Source of the DNA: Thermoleophilia bacterium
GTDB lineage: Bacteria > Actinomycetota > Thermoleophilia > Gaiellales > SKUG01
NCBI GenBank assembly: GCA_025964455.1
Contig: JAOPYU010000222.1
Coordinates: 1 to 6,545 of the forward strand
Reading direction: 5' to 3'
DNA length: 6,545 nucleotides
Position numbers and translations under genes: made by a program. Positions 1 through 5,760 of this stretch are shown here, piece after piece. Position 1 is the stretch's first letter. Every line of letters begins with the position of its first letter. Below the pieces are notes generated by a model, which saw nothing but the letters and a program-made list of their open reading frames with translations, was not told the DNA's origin and did no database searches.

Positions 1-2
1 TC

Positions 3-1151
3 GCGGCGCGCCGCGAGGACGACGCTCGCGTCAGCACCCTCGAGCTGTTCTTCGACCTCGTGTTCGTGCTTGCCCTGACCCAGTGCACGGCCTTCATGGC
101 GAACGACCCGACCTTTGGCGGCATCGCGCGCGGCGTGGTCGTGCTGGCGCTCATGTGGTGGTCCTGGGTCGGGTACGCCTGGCTCACGAGCGCGGTGGAC
201 CCGGAGCGCCTCACGGTGCGGCTCCCGGTGTTCTCCGCGATGGCGGCCTTCCTTGTGGCATCGCTCTGCATCCCGACGCTGGCGAGCGGCAGCGCGTGGA
301 TCTTCGTCGGCTCGTACTCGGTGGTGCGCGTTGCGCAGATCGTGCTGTTCGCAGCTGGCAGTCGCGACGATCCGAACCAGCACCGGTCCGTCATGTTCCT
401 GGCAGGGAGCACCGCGGTCGGCCTCGGCGTGCTGGCCGTCGGCGCCACCTTCGACGACCACACGCGGTTCGCGGTCTGGGCCCTCGCCGTGCTGTTCGAC
501 ATGGCTGGTCCGCTGTTCCTCGGCGCCGACGGGTGGAAGATCTCGCCGGGCCACTTCGCCGAGCGCCACGGGTTGATCCTGCTCATCGCGCTCGGGGAGT
601 CGATCGTCGCGATCGGCGTCGGGGCGGGCTCCGACGTCGATGCAGGCGTGGTGGTCGCGGCCGTGCTCGGCATGGTGGTGGCGGCCTGCATGTGGTGGGT
701 GTACTTCGACGTGCTCGCCCACTCGGCGGAGCGCCGGCTGCGGGAGGCGACCAAGGGCCGGCACCAGAACGAGCTGGCGCGCGACGGCTACTCGTTCCTG
801 CACTTCCCGATGGTCGCCGGGGTCGTGATGGTAGCCCTCGGCATGAAGAAGACGCTCGCGCACGTCGAGGATCCGCTCAAGCTCGAGACCGGCTTCGCGC
901 TGCTCGTCGGCGCAGGCGTCTACCTGCTTGGTCGTGCGTGCTTCGGGCGGCGGCTCATGGGGGCTTGGTCCTGGGACACGGTCGCCGCGCCGTTCGTGCT
1001 CTTCGCGTTGGTGCCCGCGGCGCCACACATGCCAGCGCTCGCGATGCTCGCCATCCTCGCCGGACTGCTCGTGCTCGTCGTGCTCTACAAGCTGCGCCAC
1101 TACGCGGCGCGGCGGTCCGTCGTGCGCGAGCATGCGCTCACACCCCACTGA
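3..1151 (+). CDS. LtrA-family (low temperature requirement A) membrane protein, 5' partial
   Basis: The reading frame is open from the left edge, so the true start lies outside the window; 382 residues are visible. A GTG at 60 is in frame but lies inside the conserved N-terminal motif, which begins upstream as STLELFFDLVFVLALTQ, so it is not the start. A second family hallmark, HFAERHGL followed by GESIV, is encoded at about 552-608. Between and after these are many hydrophobic segments, consistent with a multi-pass inner-membrane protein. The family is named after a Listeria locus needed for growth at low temperature; its biochemical role is not established. The C-terminus is basic (KLRHYAARRSVVREH). 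It converges with the HU-like gene 64 nt downstream. The family call is firm; the function is unknown. Confidence 0.9.
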   Translation, partial: AARREDDARVSTLELFFDLVFVLALTQCTAFMANDPTFGGIARGVVVLALMWWSWVGYAWLTSAVDPERLTVRLPVFSAMAAFLVASLCIPTLASGSAWIFVGSYSVVRVAQIVLFAAGSRDDPNQHRSVMFLAGSTAVGLGVLAVGATFDDHTRFAVWALAVLFDMAGPLFLGADGWKISPGHFAERHGLILLIALGESIVAIGVGAGSDVDAGVVVAAVLGMVVAACMWWVYFDVLAHSAERRLREATKGRHQNELARDGYSFLHFPMVAGVVMVALGMKKTLAHVEDPLKLETGFALLVGAGVYLLGRACFGRRLMGAWSWDTVAAPFVLFALVPAAPHMPALAMLAILAGLLVLVVLYKLRHYAARRSVVREHALTPH

Positions 1152-1156
1152 AGACA

Positions 1157-1194
1157 CCACGGCGACCCGATGCCGAAGCACCGAGCCGCCGTGG
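1157..1194. terminator. Candidate bidirectional hairpin between convergent genes
   Basis: CCACGGCG (1157-1164) and CGCCGTGG (1187-1194) form a perfect 8-bp inverted repeat with a 22-nt loop. It lies between the stops of the LtrA gene (1151) and the HU-like gene (1216). No T-tract follows on either strand and the loop is long, so the terminator role rests mainly on position. Confidence 0.4.
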
Positions 1195-1215
1195 CGACAA
1201 CGCAGTGGCTGAGGT

Positions 1216-1542
1216 TCAGCCGAGCTTCTTCTTGACCTTCTGGACGGTCGGAAGCGCGTTCTTGGCCTTGGCGAGCGGTCGCGCCTTCAGCTGCACCGAT
1301 GCGGGCTTCGCACCGATGGTGATGGTCTCGCCGGTCGCGGGGTTGCGGCCCTCGCGCGCCTTGGTGGCGGCCTTGAGCTTCACCTCGAGCTGCACGAGGC
1401 TGCCGAGCTTGAACTTCTCGGCGTTGTTGATCTCGCTGAGGATGGTCGCCTCGAGCGCGGCGAGGACATTCTTGATCTCGGCCTTGGAGAGTTCGGTCTC
1501 CTCGGCGAGGTGTGCGACGAGCTGGGTCTGGGTCAAGGGCAT
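1216..1542 (-). CDS. Divergent HU/IHF-like DNA-binding protein
   Basis: The product is 108 residues starting MPLTQTQLVAHLAEETELSK. The N-terminal helical half resembles HU (SKAEIKNVLAALEATI). The arm carries the HU signature GRNPATGETITIG at about 65-77, the part that enters the DNA minor groove in HU and IHF. HU-family proteins bend and compact DNA as dimers. It departs from typical HU: the usual GFGTFEV stretch is replaced by LGSLVQLEV, about three extra residues precede GRNP, the usual VPAFKAGKALK is replaced by ASVQLKARPLAKAKN, and there is a basic tail ending KVKKKLG. It is about 18 residues longer than classical HU (about 90). The ATG at 1542 is chosen because AGGTGG lies 8 nt upstream; an in-frame GTG at 1554 would overlap that site. 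Confidence 0.85.
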   Translation of the reverse strand: MPLTQTQLVAHLAEETELSKAEIKNVLAALEATILSEINNAEKFKLGSLVQLEVKLKAATKAREGRNPATGETITIGAKPASVQLKARPLAKAKNALPTVQKVKKKLG

Positions 1543-1716
1543 GTGTTGGTCCACCTGTAACGGTTGATAGATGTCGATGATCCTAGTGGTCGCACCTGCG
1601 CGCGTCGGCCCCGAACGCTGTCAATCACGCAATTCGGGCCCGAAAACGCCTGATTTCGGAGGTCTGCGGGGGCCACTCGGCGTGTGGGGGGCCGACATCG
1701 AGGGCAAGCGCACGCC
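1543..1716. promoter_or_regulatory. Divergent intergenic region between HU-like and PAS-protein genes
   Basis: This 174-nt gap must hold promoters for both divergent genes. On the minus strand a weak pair is visible for the HU-like gene: CCGACG (1608-1603) and TAGGAT (1585-1580), 17 nt apart. A perfect 12-bp palindrome, TTCGGGCCCGAA, lies at 1633-1644. No clear promoter is visible for the plus-strand gene. The promoter assignments are inference from short motifs. Confidence 0.35.
1551..1556 (-). promoter_or_regulatory. Ribosome binding site that fixes the HU-like start
   Basis: On the minus strand AGGTGG is followed by an 8-nt spacer and then the ATG at 1542. The competing in-frame GTG at 1554 lies inside this site, so translation from 1542 is favoured. 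Confidence 0.7.
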
Positions 1717-2799
1717 ATGATCCCTGCCCCTCCAGCCAGCGCCGACAGCACTGGCGACTCCCCAGCGCCCGACTTTCGTGCCCTGTTCGAGGCGGCGCCC
1801 AGCCTCCTGCTCGTGGTCACGCCCGGCCTGGAGATCGCCGCGGCGAGCGACGCCTTCCTTCGGGCCTCGATGACGGAACGCGCCGAGATCCTGGGGCGCA
1901 GCATCTTCGACGTGTTCCCCGACAACCCCGACGACCCGGATGCGTCTGGCGAGCGCAACCTGCGCGCTTCGTTCGAGCGCGTCATCGCCACCGGCGTCGC
2001 GGACACGATGGAGCTGCAGAAGTACGACATCCGCAATGACAGCTCCGGCGAGTTCGAGGAGCGCGTGTGGCGGCCGCGCAACATGCCGGTGTTCGGTGAC
2101 GATGGTTCGCTCGCGTACATCCTCCAGCATGTCGAGGATGTGACTGACATCGCTCGTCTGCAGGCCAGTGGCGACCAGCTCGAACACGATCTCGACGAGG
2201 TACGCGAGCCCGCGCGGATCGCCGCGGCGGAGTATCGACGCGCGCTGCTCGACTACACGCAGCTCGTGCGCCATCGGCTCGCGAATCCGCTGACGGCGAT
2301 CACGGCCGGCGTGTCGACGCTGCGCGACCTGGACGCGGTCATCGACACCGAGACACGCCTCGAGATCCTCGATGCCATGTCGGAGACCGCGGCGCGCCTC
2401 GAGCGAGCCGTGCTGCATCCGGAGCTCGACACCGGTGTGGAGGCGGAGCTCAAGGCGATCCCCGAGGTGGACGCGGACCTTGCCGGCCTGATCGAGGTCG
2501 TGGCGGTCAAGGCCGAGCAGCACTCACGCGAGATCAACCAGAAGCTGGCCGATCAGCTCCAGGACTTCGGTGCCCGCACGGTCGAGGTGTTCTGCGAGTG
2601 CTGGGCGCCGCAGTGCAAGGGCACGATGTCCCTGCGCCTGCGCGACTACTACTCGATCCACCGTCGCGAGGACCAGTTCGTTATCTGCCCGGGCCACGAC
2701 CTGCCATCGATCGAGGACGTGGTCGAGCGCACCGACGAGTACTGGGTGGTGCGAAAGACCCCCGAGGCGATGCAGGCGGCAGCCGACGATGACCACTGA
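1717..2799 (+). CDS. PAS-domain protein with histidine box and C-terminal CxCx4C domain, no kinase ATPase domain
   Basis: The product is 360 residues from the ATG at 1717. GAGGG lies 12 nt upstream; an in-frame GTG at 1684 would add 11 residues, so the start is not certain. Residues about 19-145 are a PAS domain (FRALFEAAPSLLLVVTPGL; later ILGRSIFDVFPDNP; ending YILQHVEDVTD) of a type common at the N-terminus of sensor kinases. Residues about 150-240 are helical and include VRHRLANPLTAI with His186, resembling the phosphoacceptor H-box of HisKA domains. No N, G1 or G2 boxes follow. Instead, residues about 275-350 form a small domain with C293-E-C295-x4-C300 and H327 that recurs in the protein encoded at 3663-3992. 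The stop overlaps the next start by 11 nt, so the two are probably translated together. It is probably a cytoplasmic sensor; ligand and output are unknown. Confidence 0.85.
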   Translation: MIPAPPASADSTGDSPAPDFRALFEAAPSLLLVVTPGLEIAAASDAFLRASMTERAEILGRSIFDVFPDNPDDPDASGERNLRASFERVIATGVADTMELQKYDIRNDSSGEFEERVWRPRNMPVFGDDGSLAYILQHVEDVTDIARLQASGDQLEHDLDEVREPARIAAAEYRRALLDYTQLVRHRLANPLTAITAGVSTLRDLDAVIDTETRLEILDAMSETAARLERAVLHPELDTGVEAELKAIPEVDADLAGLIEVVAVKAEQHSREINQKLADQLQDFGARTVEVFCECWAPQCKGTMSLRLRDYYSIHRREDQFVICPGHDLPSIEDVVERTDEYWVVRKTPEAMQAAADDDH

Positions 2800-3241
2800 C
2801 GAGCTGTTCACGAACGCCGTGGGGGAGTGGGAGGGCGACTACCGCCTGTGGCTTCGCGGCGGCGAGCAACCTGACGCGGAGAGCGCGACGCGCGCGACGG
2901 TGACGTCCGAACTCCACGGCGGCACCTTGCTGCTGCGCTATGACTGGCGCTACGAAGCACGCGGCCAGGCGGGGCTGGCCATCATCACGCGAACCGGAGA
3001 CGGTGGCATCGAGATGGGGTGGAGCGACACGTTCCACTCCGCGACCGGCGTGATGCACAACGACGCCGTGGGCACCGCCGCCACGGTGTACGCGACCTAC
3101 GGCCCGGCTGATGCTCCCTGGGGCTGGCGCACCGAGTTCAAGATGCCGAGCGCGGACGAGCTGGTCATCCGTGCCTACAACATTCCGCACGGGCGTCCAG
3201 AAGCGATCGCCACCGAGGCGAGCTACCGCCGGGTCGGCTAG
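2789..3241 (+). CDS. DUF1579-like conserved hypothetical protein
   Basis: The product is 150 residues beginning MTTDELFTNAVGEWEGDYRLW. The opening with Trp residues and G-x-W-x-G, the strand-rich middle (GGTLLLRYDWRYEARG), the MGWSDTFH segment (about 76-83) and the closing EASYRR resemble the DUF1579 family of small beta-barrel-like proteins, which often act on or bind unknown small ligands. The start is the ATG at 2789, inside the end of the upstream PAS gene (11-nt overlap), with AGGCGG 9 nt upstream; this implies translational coupling. Longer in-frame extension upstream lies within the PAS gene and is low-complexity Arg/Ser, so it is not coding. The TAG stop is shared in CTAG with the convergent MarR-like gene. 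The family call rests on pattern recognition only, and the biochemical role is unknown. Confidence 0.75.
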   Translation: MTTDELFTNAVGEWEGDYRLWLRGGEQPDAESATRATVTSELHGGTLLLRYDWRYEARGQAGLAIITRTGDGGIEMGWSDTFHSATGVMHNDAVGTAATVYATYGPADAPWGWRTEFKMPSADELVIRAYNIPHGRPEAIATEASYRRVG

Positions 3242-3666
3242 CTCCCGGAGAGCGATGGGGCTCGTTCGCGAGCGGCTCCTGCGGCTCGATCGAGGAACTC
3301 GACGATCGGAGCTGCGCTCGCCTCATCCACGAGGGCCATCGCCTGCACCGCGTCTTCGAACGCCATCACCGGGTGCATGCCGCGCTTGGTTCCGCTGACC
3401 AGGCTTCGGCCATCCTCGCTCGGGTGGCGGAAGACCTGGGCGTGTCCGCTCTGGACGAGGCCGTCCAGGGCATCTGTCACCACGCTCCCGGGCAGTTCGG
3501 CCGCCCTCGCGAGCTCATCCGGCGAGAGACACCCCGTGGAGAGCACCAGGAGGACGTGCTGCTGCTCAAGGGTCAGCGTCACGCCGTCACCCCATGCGCG
3601 GTCCATCTGCTCGTAGGCCAGGAACAGGTCGCGAAGGGCGCGCTCGGTCTCGGGATGCGCATTCAT
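3238..3666 (-). CDS. MarR-like winged-helix regulator
   Basis: The product is 142 residues. After an N-terminal helix (about 6-24), TLEQQHVLLVLSTG leads into a helix-turn-helix, SPDELARAAELPGSVVTDALDGLVQSG (about 48-74), and a wing, VFRHPSEDGRSLVSGTKRG (about 78-96). A C-terminal helical part (about 100-137) would serve dimerisation. This is the MarR order; such proteins are usually dimeric repressors that release DNA on binding a ligand or on oxidation. One Cys (Cys46) is present. The start at 3666 has GAGGAG 5 nt upstream. ATG overlaps the stop of the upstream Cys-motif gene as ATGA, so the two are coupled. The wing lacks the usual D-x-R of MarR, so it is a divergent member. The target is unknown; autoregulation through the palindrome at 4006-4028 is possible. 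Confidence 0.75.
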   Translation of the reverse strand: MNAHPETERALRDLFLAYEQMDRAWGDGVTLTLEQQHVLLVLSTGCLSPDELARAAELPGSVVTDALDGLVQSGHAQVFRHPSEDGRSLVSGTKRGMHPVMAFEDAVQAMALVDEASAAPIVEFLDRAAGAARERAPSLSGS

Positions 3667-3992
3667 GCGAGCTCCTCGGCGACGTCGCCCCCGGGTCCCG
3701 TCTTTTCGATGATCCAGTACCCGTCGAACCGCTCGACGGGCTCCTCAGTCGCGGGCAGCACGTGGTCTGGCAGGACCACGTACCACCGCGGATTGGAGCG
3801 CACGCGCGCGTACTGCTGCGGCGAGATGCTGATGTCCTGGTCACATTCACTGACCGCGCACTCGCACATGACCGCGAAGTCGCCGCCAGACCGCTCGCCG
3901 CGGAAATCCTCGACCGCGATGGTCATGCGCTCGTTCATCGCGCGAAACCGCGATTCGTTCTGGGCGACTCGTCGCGCCTGCTCGGTGTCCAT
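3663..3992 (-). CDS. Small stand-alone CxCx4C-x27-H domain protein, uncharacterised
   Basis: The product is 109 residues starting MDTEQARRVAQNESRFRAMN. I do not know a named function. An N-terminal helix (about 3-30, including ESRFRAMNERM) leads into a compact domain with C43-E-C45-x4-C50 and H77, ending VERFDGYWIIEKT and a short tail. From the first Cys the domain aligns without gaps to the C-terminus of the PAS protein encoded at 1717-2799, with about 20 of 56 residues identical by hand count and all three Cys and the His in register. Three Cys and one His would suit a zinc or iron site, but this is inference. The ATG at 3992 is chosen because GGAG lies 7 nt upstream and the homology begins just after it; upstream in-frame sequence looks non-coding. 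The last codon region overlaps the MarR-like start as ATGA. Confidence 0.75.
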   Translation of the reverse strand: MDTEQARRVAQNESRFRAMNERMTIAVEDFRGERSGGDFAVMCECAVSECDQDISISPQQYARVRSNPRWYVVLPDHVLPATEEPVERFDGYWIIEKTGPGGDVAEELA

Positions 3993-3999
3993 CGTCTCG

Positions 4000-4003
4000 C
4001 TCC
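4000..4003 (-). promoter_or_regulatory. Ribosome binding site of the stand-alone Cys-motif gene
   Basis: GGAG on the minus strand is followed by a 7-nt spacer and the ATG at 3992. It supports this start over in-frame upstream codons that would extend the protein by up to 63 poorly conserved-looking residues. Confidence 0.6.
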
Positions 4004-4005
4004 GC

Positions 4006-4028
4006 AGCTGTGGCACAGTGCCCAAGCT
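4006..4028. promoter_or_regulatory. Candidate operator: 23-bp interrupted palindrome
   Basis: The left half AGCTgtGGCAC and right half GTGCCcaAGCT pair at 9 of 11 positions around a central A at 4017. It lies just upstream of the ribosome binding site of the Cys-motif/MarR unit. Size and position suit a dimeric MarR-type repressor site, or a leader hairpin. No binding evidence can be read from the sequence. Confidence 0.4.
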
Positions 4029-4146
4029 ACCGAGCGAGGCGGTGCAGCCCCGCGCCATGACGCTGCCGCACAGGGGGCGACAGCCAGATTCAGCCCAGAG
4101 CCACAGACTAGCGTGAATTTCTAGCCACGTCGAAACGCGTGCCCGG

Positions 4147-4548
4147 TTAGCCGGCCCACCAGTCGCGCAGGCCGTCCACATCAGCGCGCGGATCGTCCCC
4201 GAGGTTGGGTGCGCCGATCACGAACAGCTCGAGTCCATCCGCGCCTGCTTCGTAGCCGCGCCACACGCCGGGCGCGACACGGACCGCGTCCCACTCGCGC
4301 AGCTCCACGATCTCGTCGTCGAGCTTCATGCGCCCGCTCCCGCGCAGCACGACGTAGACCTCTTCCTGTGTGCGATGCGTGTGCCCGTACGGGAACCGGT
4401 AGTTCGGGGGGATGCGCTGGTAGCCCAGGCCGGACTGCTCCAGGTGCAGTGCGGCGGTCGCGAGCCGGAATTCCAGGTCGGGGCTCCCGTCGAAGTTGGA
4501 GCCGACGTCGTCGACGTCAGTCTTGAGGTTCGTGCGGGTGAACGACAT
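4147..4548 (-). CDS. Cupin-domain protein
   Basis: The product is 133 residues. The first cupin motif is clear at about 55-70: GHTHRTQEEVYVVLRGSG, giving His56, His58 and Glu62 or Glu63 as metal ligands. The second motif is EWDAVRVAPGVWRGYEAG at about 85-102, where the His usual in cupins is replaced (PGVWR, Arg97), so the metal site would lack its fourth canonical ligand. It is a single-domain small-barrel cupin, probably cytoplasmic; its substrate cannot be assigned. The start at 4548 lies 9 nt after the sigma-factor stop on the same strand, and no clear Shine-Dalgarno is seen, so translation may depend on the upstream gene. It is probably the last gene of the DGPF/ECF42 operon, and no strong terminator is seen after it. 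Confidence 0.85.
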   Translation of the reverse strand: MSFTRTNLKTDVDDVGSNFDGSPDLEFRLATAALHLEQSGLGYQRIPPNYRFPYGHTHRTQEEVYVVLRGSGRMKLDDEIVELREWDAVRVAPGVWRGYEAGADGLELFVIGAPNLGDDPRADVDGLRDWWAG

Positions 4549-4557
4549 GTGCCGAGA

Positions 4558-5760
4558 CTACCGGGCGCCGGCGCGCACGATCGAGGCCCGGCGAATGAGG
4601 TGGTCGCGCTCGGCGACATCTGTCGCGCGACGAGCGGCCTCGGCGTACGCATCACCGGCGGCCGGGAAGTCGCCGTCGAGCTCGAGCAGGTAGCCGCGCA
4701 CGGCGTGCCACCGCTGCCGATCGCCGATCACGGCGTGCAGGCGCTCGACCTCGCGCAGGCCGGCGCGCGCACCGAGCGCGTGACCAACGGCAACGGCCCG
4801 ACCGAGCACTGCCGCCGGATCCTTGTGATCGGGATCGTCAGTCAGGGCGACGAGGTCGTCGTACCAGGCGAGCACCTGCGGCCAGTCGGTCTCCTCGATC
4901 CGTGCGGCGTCGGCATGCAACGCAGAGATCGCTGCCTGGATCTGGTAGCGACCTGGCGGCCGCTCGGGGGCCTGGGCCGCGAGCGCCGACTGCAGGATGT
5001 GGACCGCCTCCGCGATCTGGCGTGTGTCCCAGCGACTCCGGTCCTGATCCGCAAGCGTGACGATGTTGCCTGCCGCGTCGAGGCGCGAGGCGCCGCGTGC
5101 GCGGTCGAGCAGCATCAGCGCGAGCAGTCCGCGGGCCTCCGGCTCGTTCGTGGCGAGGTTGAGCTGGCGTGTCAGTCGCAGGGCCTCGCCGGGAACGTCG
5201 ATCCGTCGTGCGTGTGCGACCGTGTGGAGCAGGTACAGAACGCGCAGCACGACTGCGAGATCACCGGGCTCACGCAGCCTCCGGCCGCGCAGGGCGCGCT
5301 TGGCGCGGACGATCCGCTGCGCCATCGTCGCCTCCGGCACGAAGAACGCATCGGCGATCTCCGTGGTGGTCAGCCCGCCCACCGCGCGCAGTGTCAACGC
5401 GATCTGCTGGGCGGGCGGCAGCTCCGGGTGGCAGCAGCAGAACAGCAGGAAGAGCGTGTCGTCCCCGATGTCCGAGCTGGTCGACGCGGATCCCTCCGGC
5501 GCTTCGCGATGTCCGCGCTCCTCTCGCCCGCGCCGCGCCGCATCGCGGCGGCGCGCATCGACCAGACGCCGCATCGAGACGGTGGTGAGCCAGGCCGCGG
5601 GATCCTCGGGCGGGTGCTCCGGCCAGGTGCGCAGGGCATCGAGGAGCGCCTCCTGCAACGCATCTTCGGCGGCGTCGAAGTCCTCGCCGCGACGGACCAT
5701 CCCGGCGAGCACCTGCGGGACGAGCGCGCGCAGCACACGCTCGTCCCCCGGCAGGCTCAC
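4558..5760 (-). CDS. ECF42-type RNA polymerase sigma factor with C-terminal helical-repeat domain
   Basis: The product is 400 residues from the GTG at 5760. Residues about 6-75 are sigma region 2 (DAAEDALQEALLDALRTWP, then PAAWLTTVSMRRLVDARRR). Residues about 97-160 cover LFLLFCCCHPELPPAQQIA and the sigma-4 helix-turn-helix GGLTTTEIADAFFVPEATMA followed by QRIVRAKRALR. The remaining about 240 residues are the helical, TPR-like extension typical of ECF42 (RLDAAGNIVTLADQDRSRWD, later GRYQIQAAISALHADAA and GRAVAVGHA). ECF42 factors usually lack an anti-sigma gene and sit beside DGPF proteins, as here. The GTG at 5760 overlaps the upstream stop as GTGA with GGAG 9 nt before it; GTG at 5775, with GGAGG 4 nt upstream, is a possible alternative. 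The FNEGY motif expected after VLYLL is replaced by HTVAHA. Confidence 0.9.
   Translation of the reverse strand: MSLPGDERVLRALVPQVLAGMVRRGEDFDAAEDALQEALLDALRTWPEHPPEDPAAWLTTVSMRRLVDARRRDAARRGREERGHREAPEGSASTSSDIGDDTLFLLFCCCHPELPPAQQIALTLRAVGGLTTTEIADAFFVPEATMAQRIVRAKRALRGRRLREPGDLAVVLRVLYLLHTVAHARRIDVPGEALRLTRQLNLATNEPEARGLLALMLLDRARGASRLDAAGNIVTLADQDRSRWDTRQIAEAVHILQSALAAQAPERPPGRYQIQAAISALHADAARIEETDWPQVLAWYDDLVALTDDPDHKDPAAVLGRAVAVGHALGARAGLREVERLHAVIGDRQRWHAVRGYLLELDGDFPAAGDAYAEAARRATDVAERDHLIRRASIVRAGAR

Noticed and set aside
83..1567. Long plus-strand open frame overlapping the LtrA and HU-like genes
   Set aside because: It is out of frame with LtrA, rich in Arg/Gly/Ala, and runs across the HU-like gene on the other strand; it has no recognisable domain.
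1572..1577. TGTCGA on the plus strand as a second ECF42 promoter
   Set aside because: No CGTC-like -10 lies at the right distance and the next plus-strand start is about 140 nt away; the hexamer is common in GC-rich DNA.
1619..1624. Perfect TTGACA on the minus strand upstream of the HU-like gene
   Set aside because: No plausible -10 lies 16-18 nt downstream; the nearest AT-containing hexamer, TAGGAT, is 33 nt away.
1621..2523. Minus-strand open frame of about 300 codons opposite the PAS gene
   Set aside because: The plus strand encodes a clear PAS domain over the same bases; the minus product has no recognisable motif.
4143..4154. CCGG-TTAG-CCGG hairpin at the cupin stop as a terminator
   Set aside because: The stem is only 4 bp and overlaps the stop codon, with no T-tract; too weak to call.
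3993..4181. N-terminal extension of the stand-alone Cys-motif protein
   Set aside because: It would overlap the cupin end and the leader palindrome, lacks similarity to the paralogous domain, and the ATG at 3992 has a good ribosome binding site.
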